Below are positions 41,603-51,560 of a DNA stretch of 64,000 bases, one piece after another; position 1 is the first letter of the stretch, and each line of letters starts with the position of its first letter. This stretch comes from Tubulanus polymorphus. Taxonomy: Eukaryota > Nemertea > Palaeonemertea > Tubulaniformes > Tubulanidae. The translations under genes were made by a program, and so were the position numbers. The stretch covers positions 18,834,485 to 18,898,484 of the forward strand of contig NC_134027.1 of the NCBI RefSeq assembly GCF_964204645.1, in the 5' to 3' direction. The notes below the pieces were generated by a model that had not been told where the DNA came from, made no database searches, and saw only the letters and a list, made by a program, of their open reading frames with translations.

Positions 41603-43348
41603 ATGGCTCAGCGACCACGATTAATATGCGGAGCTCATGGAAGGGGCAAAGTCTTAATTTACGAGGGATTCAAATATCAGTACAATAAGAAACAGAGAGA
41701 AACTATGTTGTGGCGATGCTGGAGATCCGAGTGCCGGTCAAATATAAAAACCAATATATTTGATCGCCAGCAAGATAATGCAAATATCCAAGTCATCGGA
41801 CGGCCCGACGCTCATACCCACGGAACAGATGAATTAATAATCGAAAAAGGTGAATTTTCTAACGCAGTGAAAACTACAATACGTAACGATCCAACAAAAC
41901 CAGTCAAAAGGGTATATGACGAAGAAGCTGTACGTATACGCCGAGGCCAGGGTGGTGGAGACCGTGAGATTCCCTCATTTCCTTCATTGCGATCTGCTAT
42001 GAAGCGCACAAAAACTCGAAATATGCCTCCCATACCGCATGACATTGAAGACGTTAACGTTGCTGGTGCATGGGCCACTGCCTGGAATGACCGTTTTCTA
42101 CTGCACCAGGATAATGATTGGGGCATTTTAATGCTTGCATCTGACCGTAATTTGCGAGTACTGAGAGCGTGCAAAACATTATACATGGATGGAACTTTTC
42201 GAACGGCACCACGACCATATGTACAAGTTTTTACTGTACTTGGCGATTACCATGGGCGAGTATTGCCCCTTGTTATCGCACTAATGGTAAATCGGGAAAT
42301 TGGCCATTATCGCCAGATTCTACAGGTTCTGAAGCGCGAAGTAAGAAGAATAAGGAACCATAGGTGGCGCCCAAGGTTGGTCGTTTGTGATTTCGAACTT
42401 GCACTGATTACAGCCGTGGAAACGGAACTACCCAGAGCTAATGTCGGCGGTTGTTACTTCCATTTCAACCAAGCTATATGGCGCCGTATCAAGACTCTTG
42501 GTCTTGTCAGACCGTATAGAGAAAGAAACACATATCGGAAGATAGTGCGGAAGGTGATGTCAATCGGATTCTTGCCTGTTGCGTTAGTCCGAAATAACTT
42601 TCGTTTGCTTCAAAATAGAAATTCAACTGCAAGAATGATTAGACGGTATCCTGCATTAAATGACTTCTTGTTCTATGTAGAGAATACGTACATACAGGGT
42701 CAATTTCCAATTCGACTGTGGAACGTTTACGAAAGAAACATGTCCTGTCGCACAAACAATAATGCTGAAGGTTTGTGGCTTTTTTTAAATAAAATTATGA
42801 AACTAAGCTACCCCAGGGTTCTCTGATAAAATAAATTTCCAGGATCGATTTCCAATCTTTTGGGAATGTACGATAGCTGGTCCCATAACTTCAATAATTA
42901 TTCCGACTACCATATTCGCTGGGTAGGTAGTGCGGGGTGTGATCTTGGCTAGAAACTTATAGATTTTCTTTTTGTTGGCAGTCATGGCAAATTTCCTGAA
43001 CCCATATAAAATATAGCTCAGCAAACGTGCCCAGTTTCAAAAACCATATATTCATTATCTATAGTATTTTCAGCGTTTCACAGGTCCTGGAATGACAGAG
43101 TAGAGGTGAGACACCCGAATTTATGGATTTTCATTCGACATTTGAAAGATCTGCAGGTCCAGATAACTGAAAGCATTTCCCAGATGAATCGAGGCGGGCA
43201 ACCGACTGTTCGCCGTCGTAAATGGCGTAACCTCGAAAATCGCCTGCGCCGCCTTAAAACGGAATACGAGAATGGAGACAGAGACGTAGATACTACCGGA
43301 GGGCTGTTTCTCATGCGGTTGTTGACTTCTGAAGTAATATTGATGTGA
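41603..43348 (+). CDS. MULE transposase (FLYWCH-type finger and DDE core)
   Basis: Main frame 41603-42826, 407 residues from ATG 41603. N-terminus: LIYEGFKYQYNKKQRETMLWRC with C-x4-C and H-x-H residues, a FLYWCH-type finger. Core: LYMDGTFRTAP (first Asp at 42188-42190), YHGRVLPLVIALM, VVCDFELALI (second Asp at 42389-42391), GGCYFHFNQAIWRRI and the C-terminal NNNAEGLW. The expected continuation, RHPNLWIFIRHLKDLQVQI, lies at 43106-43348, so about 280 bases (42810-43095) are an intron or insertion. The start is the first ATG of the open frame. The core is intact; the C-terminal break may or may not be spliced out. Confidence 0.8.
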
Positions 43349-43861
43349 CACTTTCATGTTGTTTGTTAGTTCTATACCGGTAGTTGATTTTTGTGAAAGA
43401 CTTCGGAAGCAATCAAATTTGTCTCATGGTAGTTCTATACCAGTAATTGATTTTTGTGACAGACTTTGTCTCATATAGTTTTTGTTTTGGTGTACATTTT
43501 GCACCGTTTTTTGTCTTTTTATTCAATTTATCTAAGATCGAAGACGTTTTTTATGCGAGAATTATCCATCCAAATAATTTGTATGATAGGCAGACGTTTG
43601 TATAGGCAGACGTTTGTCTATCTTAACTTTTTAATTTTTATCATGGCTGAATCAGCAGTGTTTCTAATAAAAAAAACTCATTCCTTAGAATATTTACTCG
43701 TCTACTTTGCATAAAGTGTCAAGTTCTACCTATAGACGATCTAATTTTCTATTAAATCACACTTTGCTAGAGGAGATAATGGCTTCTATATACATTTTTC
43801 CGAATAAACGGAAATATAATATGAAATATGTAGAACCGTTGAGCTTGTCTACCTCTGATGT
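43349..43861. other. MULE 3' untranslated region
   Basis: AT-rich, with a direct repeat of TAGTTCTATACC (43364 and 43426) plus GATTTTTGTGA. A short frame at 43466-43714 has no features. Confidence 0.6.
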
Positions 43862-44636
43862 CTCTGGCCAGGCGGCGGACTAATGGACCCGCGGACTACT
43901 GGCCCCGCGGACTACTGGCCCCGCGGACTAGTGGACCGCTCCCGAGGCGACACGCTACGACGCCACGCCAGACGTTACCACGGTACATCACAGTGTGTTG
44001 TTGAAATTACAGAGGAAGGGTGGGACACGCCACCAGAAGTTAGTGTCGAATACGCAGGGGATAAGAGGAAGGTGGAGTTTGTGGGAGCAGTACAGGAGGA
44101 GAAGAGAAGAAAGACGAAGGACGAGACGGAGAAAGAAGAGAAAATGAAAGAAGGAATGGTTGAGAACAGGAAAGAAGGGTAACGCGTGGGAAAGTCGAAC
44201 GGCTCGACTACGGCAGCTGGTGGAACTACGGACACTACGCCAACTGCAACGGATGAAACAACCCCCAACGACGCATCGTGCGACCCGGAGACTGAAAGAA
44301 AGGAGATGGTTGCCGTCAGCTCGGGAGAAGTCTGTTCGAGAAGAGTAGTAACGACAAGAAGCAAAAACAGTTAGTGGAGAGGAGTCTGGAGCTCAATCGG
44401 CGAGCACGAGAGAGAGACGAGTTTGAGATGAAAAAGAGAGCGGAGGAGGTGCGGAAGGCCGAGATTGAACAACGAAGGAAAACAGAAGAGGAAGCGAAGG
44501 AGAAGAGGGAGTTAGAGAGAAAGAAGTTGGAGGAGAAGCGGAGGGCAGAAATACAACGGTGGTTGTTGGTGAAGGGAGAGAATGAGCCGGAGAGCGCACC
44601 GGTGTACTCGCCGGAAATACTCGGAGTAATAGGGAA

Positions 44637-44676
44637 ACTCACACTTTTTAAATATTCATATTTAAAAAGTGTGAGT
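44637..44676. repeat. Perfect 40-base palindrome
   Basis: ACTCACACTTTTTAAATAT, a TC spacer, then the exact inverse complement. It forms the left edge of unit C. Confidence 0.95.
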
Positions 44677-44805
44677 AAAGTGTTAGCATAATAATCTAGA
44701 ATAATAAGATCAAATATAGATTTCGAATAATAAAAAATTAATTTTCAATATAAAAAGTGTGAGTAAAGTGTGAGTAAAGTGCGAGCATAAAATGTGTGAG
44801 AAAAA
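44664..44805 (+). repeat. GTGTGAGTAAA direct repeats (iteron-like)
   Basis: AAAAGTGTGAGTAAAGTGTTAG at 44665, AAAAGTGTGAGTAAAG and TGTGAGTAAAGTGCGAGC from 44754, and AATGTGTGAG from about 44789. Clustered copies next to a palindrome resemble an origin or terminus, an inference only. Confidence 0.65.
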
Positions 44806-44820
44806 GTAACGAGTAATTAA

Positions 44821-45417
44821 CGAGTTGTTGGAATTAAAATCAAATTCAAAATCGAAATAAAAGAAACCAATAAACTATTTTCACAGTTTAACATTAAAAA
44901 TTATATCTCAGCAACAAATTTAGTGTCCGCAAGACATTATAAAACTGATAACATTACTTTGATTAATCAAATATCATCAAATGAAACATATTTAATTACT
45001 GAACTAATTGATACTTTTGATAATGGTGTTAAAAATCCTAAAGTATTCAATACAGTTTTAAATTTTAAAGAAACTTTAGATGAAAACATAATAAATATTC
45101 TTAAAACTCCTTTCAATGAAAGAAAAAGTTATATAATGCTCGCTAAAGATTACAATGATTTGATTAACTTAAGAATTGAAAAAAGACAATAATTATATTA
45201 TTTCAATTTTGATAATAAAAAAATCATCTATAATGAAAATTCATCAAATATTGGTATTCAATGTGAATTAGATAATGAAAAATCATTCAAAGATGTTGCA
45301 GTTCAATGTAATTTAGATGATGAATTTAGAAAATTCAATCCTAATGAAAAAGTGTATTGTTATTGTGGTGGCAAATATTTAGGATCACATAAATCAAAAC
45401 ATTATCAAACAGTTTAA
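44821..45417 (+). pseudogene. AT-rich unit C, ORF-a, 198 codons with one internal stop
   Basis: Open from 44821 to a stop at 45190-45192 and then, in the same frame, to TAA 45415-45417. Reads FSQFNIKNYISATNLVSARH, TELIDTFDNGVKNPKVFNTV, INILKTPFNERKSYIML, NLRIEKRQ, stop, YYFNFDNKKIIYNEN, SSNIGIQCELDNEKSFKD and a finger VYCYCGGKYLGSHKSKHYQT. No ATG lies in the first 110 codons, so the true start or an upstream part is missing. Unit A has a homologue without the internal stop. A small zinc-binding protein of unknown role. Confidence 0.5.
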
Positions 45418-45583
45418 CATATCAATTATGAAAAGAATAATAATTCTATATTGAAATAAGATTAAGCTGTATGAGTAATTGGAAAATTTCAAATATCATC
45501 ACTCAAAAATAATAATTCAACTCTAAATATTCATATTCAAAATAAGATATTTCAAATTACTTTTAATTTTTTTCTTTAAATAA

Positions 45584-45805
45584 ATGGATGATTTCAGCAT
45601 TCCAACTGGGAAAAGTGATTTGAAGCATTATTTAGTAGCAGGAGGATTAATTTTGGCTGCGCTTTTCTTTTACTATGAAAATATTAGTAAGGATTTGATG
45701 AATGAAAATATAAAATTGAGCAAGAAATTAAAGAAGTTAAATGGAAACAATCACAGAAAGAATAACAATAAAAAAGTTAATGATTTAAAAGAATTAGAGG
45801 ATTAA
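45584..45805 (+). CDS. AT-rich unit C, ORF-b, 73-residue membrane/coil protein
   Basis: ATG 45584 to TAA 45803-45805, preceded by TTTAAATAAATGGATG. Begins MDDFSIPTGKSDLKHYLVAG, then a hydrophobic stretch (GGLILAALFFYY, about residues 20-31) that could cross a membrane once, then a charged coil with heptad-like Leu (MNENIKLSKKLKKL) and an Asn/Lys-rich tail. A decayed homologue lies at 17938. Conservation of the start context and of the coil between two distant copies supports a real gene. Function unknown. Confidence 0.5.
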   Translation: MDDFSIPTGKSDLKHYLVAGGLILAALFFYYENISKDLMNENIKLSKKLKKLNGNNHRKNNNKKVNDLKELED

Positions 45806-45876
45806 AACAGCACCTTTTAATTTAATTTATTCTATATATTTCAACTATCAATGTATTAAATACGTATTCAATCCGT

Positions 45877-46100
45877 ACAATTCCCAAGACCGAGTATGGC
45901 TATACCAGCCCAAGCTTTTGGACGGAAACCCCAGTCGCAAACTTCAACTGAATTGGACTGAACCTTTTACAGTGACAAAACGCTTTTCAGACGCACTGTA
46001 TGAGATTCAAGACCGACCTGGTCAAAACCGGCCAAGCTGGTGCACCTTGACCGTTTGAAACCGTACCTAGGCGTCATCAGGCCCTTCGTATCGCTACGCC
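45877..46100 (+). pseudogene. Second Gypsy family, copy B: integrase C-terminus
   Basis: Reads QDRVWLYQPKLLDGNPSRKL, then QLNWTEPFTVTKRFSDALYE and LDRLKPY-like sequence with frame changes. It aligns with 39770-39985 of copy A but is clearly diverged. Everything upstream of this point in copy B is missing. Confidence 0.75.
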
Positions 46101-46290
46101 GGAAGAGGAGAGAACCGGCGACCAGGAGCCCGAGGCAACCTCTAGTACACTGAGACGACAGAGTAGACGGGCTCGCCCTAAAACCCGATGTCCTGAATTT
46201 CACTATGTAGACGATACCAACCCGGGAACGACTATGTTATATCCTTACCATCCCATCATAATCGACACAAAATCTTATTTTGTCTTTTAG

Positions 46291-47525
46291 GTCTCTGCAT
46301 AAATGTCGAGGTTGCCGTTACGAATACAAGAACCGAGACAGCCTCAGAAGACACGAGGAAGGGTGCGAATCGCTGGCGCACGATGGCATCGTGTTCCGAT
46401 GCGAAGAATGCGGAACCTTTGGATCTTGTGGAGACACCGTCAAGCGTCACGCCAGGCGAGCCCACGGTTCCTCGAAATGCGTCTCCCGATTGGTAATGGA
46501 GAAATGGGACAACCCGCCGGACGTCACTATTCTAGATCCGATCCCGAAGCGGAGGTCAGTCGTCGGCGATGTGGATGAGAAGCAGAGACGGAAAGTGGTT
46601 GTAAGGGATGACGAGAAAGAATAGAAGCCGGAAAAAGAAGAGAAGCCGCGTGTGGAGGAGGTCGAGTCGTCCTCGGGAGCGTCAGGAGACGGAAATCGAA
46701 GAAGACGAGCTGACGATAGTAGAAAAATTGGAAGAGAGAGCAGGAGACCAGGTGGTGAAACCAGCAGAGAAGGAAGAGAATGAGAAAGAAACGGATGCGG
46801 AGATCGGCTTAATGGGAAATACAAACGGGAAAAAAAGGTTCGAACAGAGAAGGAGAGTTCTTGCAAAGTAAAGCGAAGCTTGGAACTATCAAGATGTGCC
46901 CGCGAAAAAGATTCAGCCTAGGCCAAGGAAAAAGCTAAGGAGGCATCAAGGCAGTTAGGAGGTGGATTGAGGCAGAAGAGGAGGTAAAGAGAGGAAAGGA
47001 GAGGAAACGTTTAGAGGGGAAGAGGAAGCCGGAGTTGGACTAGCTGGAGAAAAAGAGAGAGGGAGAGGAGAAAGAGAACGATGTCACCCCATATTCACCC
47101 GAAGATCTGGGGGCGCAGTATCAGAATTGGTGGGAAAATTTAACACTAACATATGTACCTACCGCCTTACCGAAGGCGAGCCAACCAGAGATCGCACAGC
47201 CTAACGTTTTGGACTCAGACGAACCATGTCCAGTGAAAGAGGCCCGACGCCTTCCAACCTCGCGGCGGGTGTTAGCACATGTACATCCAACCATTCACCG
47301 TCGTCCAGCAACGTTCCGCGAAATTCCGCGAGTTCCAGCCGAATGTCCGTTCTGTGTAAAGATGGCACGCACTCTGCCGGAATAGTTTGGTCGCCGCCGG
47401 TCAGGAAGTCGTCAGAACCGTTCGGGGAAGTCCATGTACACCCACTGGAGACGGGTGACATGCGTGTATTTGGTTTTGATGATGCCCCTGTAGACTGCGT
47501 CGCCTGTTTGATCGCAGAACACTAA
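46291..47525 (+). pseudogene. Second Gypsy family, copy B: third gene, C2H2 finger and coiled coil
   Basis: Follows a splice acceptor (TTGTCTTTTAG, 46290). Reads LHKCRGCRYEYKNRDSLRRH (C-x2-C ... H), CESLAHDGIVFRCEECG and GDTVKRHARRAHGSSKC, a second finger. It then has a conserved WDNPPDV part, a long Lys/Glu/Arg coiled coil (46600-47075, with stops and frame changes), YSPEDLG, a NLTLTYVPTALP part and a late Cys part (ECPFCVK near 47340, VDCVACLIAEH to the stop at 47525). The pattern is shared with copy A over its first two thirds. Decayed. No similarity to Env was seen. Confidence 0.65.
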
Positions 47526-47582
47526 GAAGATCGAAGATCGCGAGAAGACCGAAGATTTAAATTTCAGGCGGGGGTGCGTGAA

Positions 47583-47598
47583 AGCTGGGAGGGGGGGA
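47583..47598 (+). other. Polypurine tract, copy B
   Basis: GGGAGGGGGGGA directly precedes the LTR start TGTAGTG at 47599. Confidence 0.75.
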
Positions 47599-48497
47599 TG
47601 TAGTGAAAATTTCCGGTTTCGCAAAAATTTTCAATCACCTTTCTTCCGGATTTCACCGCCCCACTATTTCTATTATCTATTTTTAAGACTGTTTGGAATA
47701 TAGCTGTACATTTTATTAGATCCGGAGCGACCGGTTCTGCTGTTTAACCCGTTTTGGTTGATGTTCCGGCTGCGGCTCCATTATTTCCGGGTTTCCTGAA
47801 TACTATTAACCCCTTTCTTAATTGTATTGAATATTATTTTATCATCCTTGTCACGCGCGTAGGGTTGGAATCCCCTATAACTCCATTACTTCGGGAATTC
47901 TTATATGTCTAATTTGTTTAGTATCGTCTACGTTACCTTAGTCGGTGATGTTATTATTTATCTCCATTCGCGTGTCCGTGGTGACCTTTTTAGCCGGCGT
48001 GCGGTTGCCCGGTCCCGCTCTCATTGTTGCTGGAATCAAGCCAACTGTGAAATCATGTGACACGCGCGGCCAATCACGCGTGTTCGGACTTGTGTTCCAG
48101 CTAATGAAAGCGGTTCCCGGACAGCCGCGGGCTATTTAAGGTGCGCTGTGCGTGAGTTCGGGGAGAAAGCCCTTGCGCTCGTCCGCGGAACTTAAAAAGT
48201 CGCTCTGCAGTGCTAGCATGTAACCGCTCTAGACACGATCCAAGATTTAAAAATGTAAGAACCTAATCGTTTTGCCGGGTGTCCGTGCCAGGACAGTCGT
48301 TCGATTCACCAATAATCTTAGTGTCTGATGTACCACATTTTAATTATATGTTATATCGTCATTCCCGGGAAACAGTTGCGGTCGTTATTTCTCGGACCGC
48401 CGGTTTTTGTGTAACATGTTCGTTCCCAGACAGCAAGTGCCAGTTTATTGTATATGTTCATTCTCGAGCTCAAAAATAATCATTAATACTCATTTCA
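47599..48497 (+). repeat. 3' LTR of second Gypsy family, copy B (899 bp)
   Basis: Starts TGTAGTGAAAATTTCCGG after the polypurine tract and ends ATTTCA. Contains GGCTATTTAAGG (48128-48139) as the likely TATA element and AAAATGTAAGAACC (48252-48265), shared with the LTR at 33592. The two LTRs are only distantly alike, so they belong to different copies or subfamilies. Confidence 0.75.
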
Positions 48498-48717
48498 AAC
48501 GACTGTAGTTCTAACGTTGAGGTCAGCGGAGGTCCTGCCCGCTCTAGGAGGTCAGCTTGCGCATCGTATGAATTCCGGACGGTGGGGGGTTCAACATGCT
48601 ACCAAGAATAAGACGATAAAGAGGAGAGGAACTTCGCCCAGCCGTATTACTCGCCTTCAAGTGAAGGACGAGCGGACCCACTGACGAAGAAACCCGCGTA
48701 GACATGAGGACTCGCAT
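48498..48717. other. No gene seen
   Basis: Flank between the LTR and the tandem repeat. Nothing recognised. Confidence 0.5.
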
Positions 48718-49918
48718 CTTCACTCGTCAAGGGATTTGAACCCACTACGCTAAAGCTGTTCCCCGAACCCCTTGACCTCACGAGTCGTTACTAGCTGACC
48801 AGAATCCGGTCGTACCAATCACAGCGCTTGTAACAAACCGTCAGTAGACTTCTGTTGGTTTTCCCGTTAAATTGACCAATCAGCGAACGTTTTACCGAAC
48901 AAGGAAGTATTTCGCAAATCGATATATGACGTCATGCGCAACAGCGCCAGTAATGAAATCACGCTTCGTGAGGCCAGGGGGCTGGTGGAAGCGAGTTCGG
49001 GAGTGATACCGGACCCCTGGCAAGCGAGGATGAAGAAATTAATGCATTAGGCCTACTCGCATGCCATAGTAGGATTATCACTGTGCGCGCTAACTTAACC
49101 GTTAAGTGCTGCCCCCAATGCGTCGCGGTTGACGATAACATGCCACAGTACATCTTCACTCGTCAAGATTCGAACCCACTACGCTAAAGCTGTTCCCCGA
49201 GCCCCTTGACCTCACGAGTCGTTGGAGTCGTTACTAGCCGACCAGAATCCGGTCGTACCAATCACAGCGCTTGTAACAAACCGTCAGTAGACTTCTGTTG
49301 GTTTTCCCGTTAAATTGACCAATCAGCGAACGTTTTACCGAACAAGGAAGTATTTCGCAAATCGATATATGACGTCATGCGCAACAGCGCCAGTAATGAA
49401 ATCACGCTTCGTGAGGCCAGGGGGCTGGTGGAAGCGAGTTCGGGAGTGATACCGGACCCCTGGCAAGCGAGGATGAAGAAATTAATGCATTCGGCCTACT
49501 CGCATGCCATAGTAGGATTATCACTGTGCGCGCTAACTTAACCGTTAAGTGCTGCCCCCAATGCGTCGCGGTTGACGATAACATGCCACAGTACATCTTC
49601 ACCCGTCAAGATTCGAACCCACTACGCTAAAGCTGTTCCCCGAACCCCTTGACCTCACGAGTCGTTGGAGTCGTTACTAGCCGACCAGAATCCGGTCGTA
49701 CCAATCACAGCGCTTGTAACAAACCGTCAGTAGACTTCTGTTGGTTTTCCCGTTAAATTGACCAATCAGCGAACGTTTTACCGAACAAGGAAGTATTTCG
49801 CAAATCGATATATGACGTCACGCGCAACAGCGCCAGTAATGAAATCACGCTTCGTGAGGCCAGGGGGCTGGTGGAAGCGAGCTCGGGAGTGATACCAGAT
49901 CCCTGGCAAGCGAGGATG
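48718..49918. repeat. Tandem repeat, 435-443 bp unit, 2.7 copies
   Basis: Copies begin at 48718, 49154 and 49597 with CTTCACTCGTCAAG. The second and third copies have an extra 9-base GGAGTCGTT duplication. Copies are nearly identical. The third is cut near 49918. On the - strand each unit has TAGCGTAGTGGGTTCGAATC, which resembles joined A and B boxes of a tRNA-type promoter. Mirror ORFs of 66 codons in each copy (48959, 49402, 49845) arise from the repetition and are not taken as genes. Confidence 0.9.
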
Positions 49919-51390
49919 GAGGACTCGGTCCGGGACCGAGTGGTCGGAGCCTCCAAGACATGTTTGTTATTATTGAACGTCGTACCGTGACGCCGGGCGT
50001 ACGGAGGCCTACCGGTGCAGACACAGCTGCAGGAGTTGTCTGTTCTGATGAGTATTTTATTAGCGATTTTGACCGGGGTGTCAAATGGTTACCCGGTGTC
50101 TGGGAAATCCGTTACACTAGGACCTGCGTCACGGTACGTCGTCGCGTACTCGAGAACACTTTATCTTTCCATGTAGACTGGTTACCGGTCTCTATCTATT
50201 GAATGGGACAGGCAACCAGTCTATCTTTCGATCTTTCAACTGTATTGCGTACTGTAACGACCACGTCGAACGTGATGATTGGACTGCGTGCAGTTATCTT
50301 GCCTCCTCAGTCAGGATATCGATCACGTATGTTTTACTAAAAGTAAAACTATGCCCCTGAACTTTCGGGTAGAACCGAATCGACTGCGGCATGCGACTAA
50401 AGACTCACTTGTTAAGCGAGCTCTAATTGGTCGAAGAAGTGAAATACCACGTATTTTGACCAATCACAAACGGTGTAACGTATTAAGCTATTGTTTAGGG
50501 AAGCAGTCTATATTATCTGCACAAAGCCTTCAATTCTTATCGTATAACATCAAAATAAATACTTATGCCGTCTAATAATCAATAATTACTCATCAGGTAT
50601 GTATTAATGCACTTTTTATCGTTCGATTTGCAATGTTTAATTCAATGTTAAGCCTTCAATTCGGTTGTCGGCGATCATTTTATAGATATCATTGTGTTGG
50701 CTGTTTTCGTTACTAAATAAGTTGTTGGTTGGTTTGTTGTGGTGTGGTGAGCACTACTGGCACTGCAGTGTGTGTTGAATGTGAGTTCTGAGTTGGCCTA
50801 GCTAGTCACTTGTCCTATTATTGCCTTCATTTCTGTATCAATAAATGTACTACTGTATCAAAACTTCCTGGGTTAAAGTGCAGATCCGTTCCTCACGTGA
50901 ATATCTCTGGGCCTAGAAGTAGAGATCTAGTCTGAACACCAGTCGGTGTTACCAATACCAGTTCCCTACTACAAGGTCTGGCGCTAAAATAACATATAGG
51001 CCTAGAGGTTAACTCCTGTTCATTGTAATGTAACAACTGATTTTAGTGTCGAATTAAACCTTAGTACTCAAATAGATTAATTAGTTACCTTGTTGATTTT
51101 GAAAACGAGTTTTATAATAATATTTTTGATGATTTGAATGGCGAACCGGATAATTTGTTGATTTGAATTGAATTGATTGCCACAATCGGGATTTCCGATA
51201 CGTACTAAATTAATAAAATGTGAAAATTCAATAGACCTATGTCTCTCTAAATTACTCTAAATGTTAATTTTTGTTGATAAAACGCATAAATTTTGGTCAA
51301 TTGTAATATAAGAATTTGAAACAAGAATAAGATCTGCATTGGCATCAGTGTCAAAGTTGAAGTCCGAATCCGTAATTTACACTCCCATCA
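49919..51390. other. No gene seen
   Basis: 1.5 kb without supported genes. Near 49923-49942 ACTCGGTC and GACCGAGT form a short hairpin. The 98-codon frame at 50279-50575 shows no family features. TAGGCCTA-type motifs begin to be frequent here. Confidence 0.5.
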
Positions 51391-51560
51391 TGCAACTCGT
51401 AAAGCCGCCATATTTGTTATGTTGCTTCGCTTCAACTGTTTTTTGAGGCGACTAGTCAAAAGTTTTGGGTTACTACGATATCGTCAAAAGCTACTTAGGA
51501 TTACAAATTTATGCACAAACAATAGTTAACTTCCATCTGATTACAGAACAGTCAGTTTGA
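51391..51560 (+). other. Candidate non-coding first exon and promoter of a host gene
   Basis: GCCGCCATATTT (the inverse of AAATATGGCGGC, a YY1-type promoter motif) lies at 51411-51422. A clean donor, TTTGAG/GTAAGT, follows at 51561. No long ORF lies between. A matching short exon with a start codon may be at 59886. This is a weak model resting on motifs alone. Confidence 0.25.

Larger units (their letters stand above)
41080..43942 (+). mobile_element. MULE (Mutator-like) DNA transposon, 2.9 kb
   Basis: Flanked by CGAGGCGAC on both sides (41071-41079 and 43943-43951). The ends are inverted repeats built of tandem units: about six CCACTAGTCCGCGGGT-like units on the left (41090-41185) and four inverse units on the right (43870-43942). 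One transposase frame with a MULE DDE core lies inside. Removing the element and one duplication rejoins the third-gene frame of the Gypsy exactly. Confidence 0.9.
40195..44636 (+). pseudogene. Second Gypsy family, copy A: third gene, C2H2 finger and coiled coil, twice interrupted
   Basis: Reads FKCRGCRDSFRSEEN (40208-40249), is interrupted by 40250-40978, continues LKSHEQKCEAVTHDGVKYKC (from 40988) and KKCGRVSDRGD to 41079, is interrupted by 41080-43942, then continues LRRHARRYHGTSQCVVEI (from about 43952). It ends with a long Lys/Glu/Arg-rich coiled coil (44380-44560) and VYSPEILG, where AT-rich unit C cuts in. The first block is a C2H2-like finger pair; its order agrees with copy B at 46291. 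It stands where env would stand. Function unknown; nucleic-acid binding is inferred from the fingers. Confidence 0.7.
44637..45876 (+). other. AT-rich tiny-ORF element, unit C
   Basis: Inserted in the Gypsy third gene, or at the junction between the two Gypsy copies. Starts at a perfect 40-base palindrome followed by GTGTGAGTAAA direct repeats, then ORF-a and ORF-b. Related in order and sequence to unit A (17290-18490). The base composition (about 75% AT by eye) differs strongly from the GC-richer Gypsy around it. The right limit, near 45876, is set by the start of Gypsy integrase sequence. Confidence 0.55.

Noticed and set aside
42803-43024. 73-codon - strand frame in the MULE gap
   Set aside because: No family recognised, and it lies within a probable intron or insertion. 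Not enough to call a gene.
43975-44642. Ser-rich - strand frames opposite the coiled coil
   Set aside because: Antisense of Glu/Lys/Arg codons gives Ser/Phe/Leu frames. These are shadows of the + strand third gene.
47226-47525. Ser/Pro-rich 99-codon frame as an independent gene
   Set aside because: Its end fits as the last part of the decayed third gene after a frame change, and its start lies in another frame of the same gene.
48718-48790. True tRNA gene in the tandem repeat
   Set aside because: The A-box-like and B-box-like strings adjoin with no room for the anticodon arm, and no cloverleaf could be drawn.
48959-49159. Identical 66-codon frames in three places (48959, 49402, 49845)
   Set aside because: They repeat only because the DNA repeats every 443 bases. 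No start context or family features.
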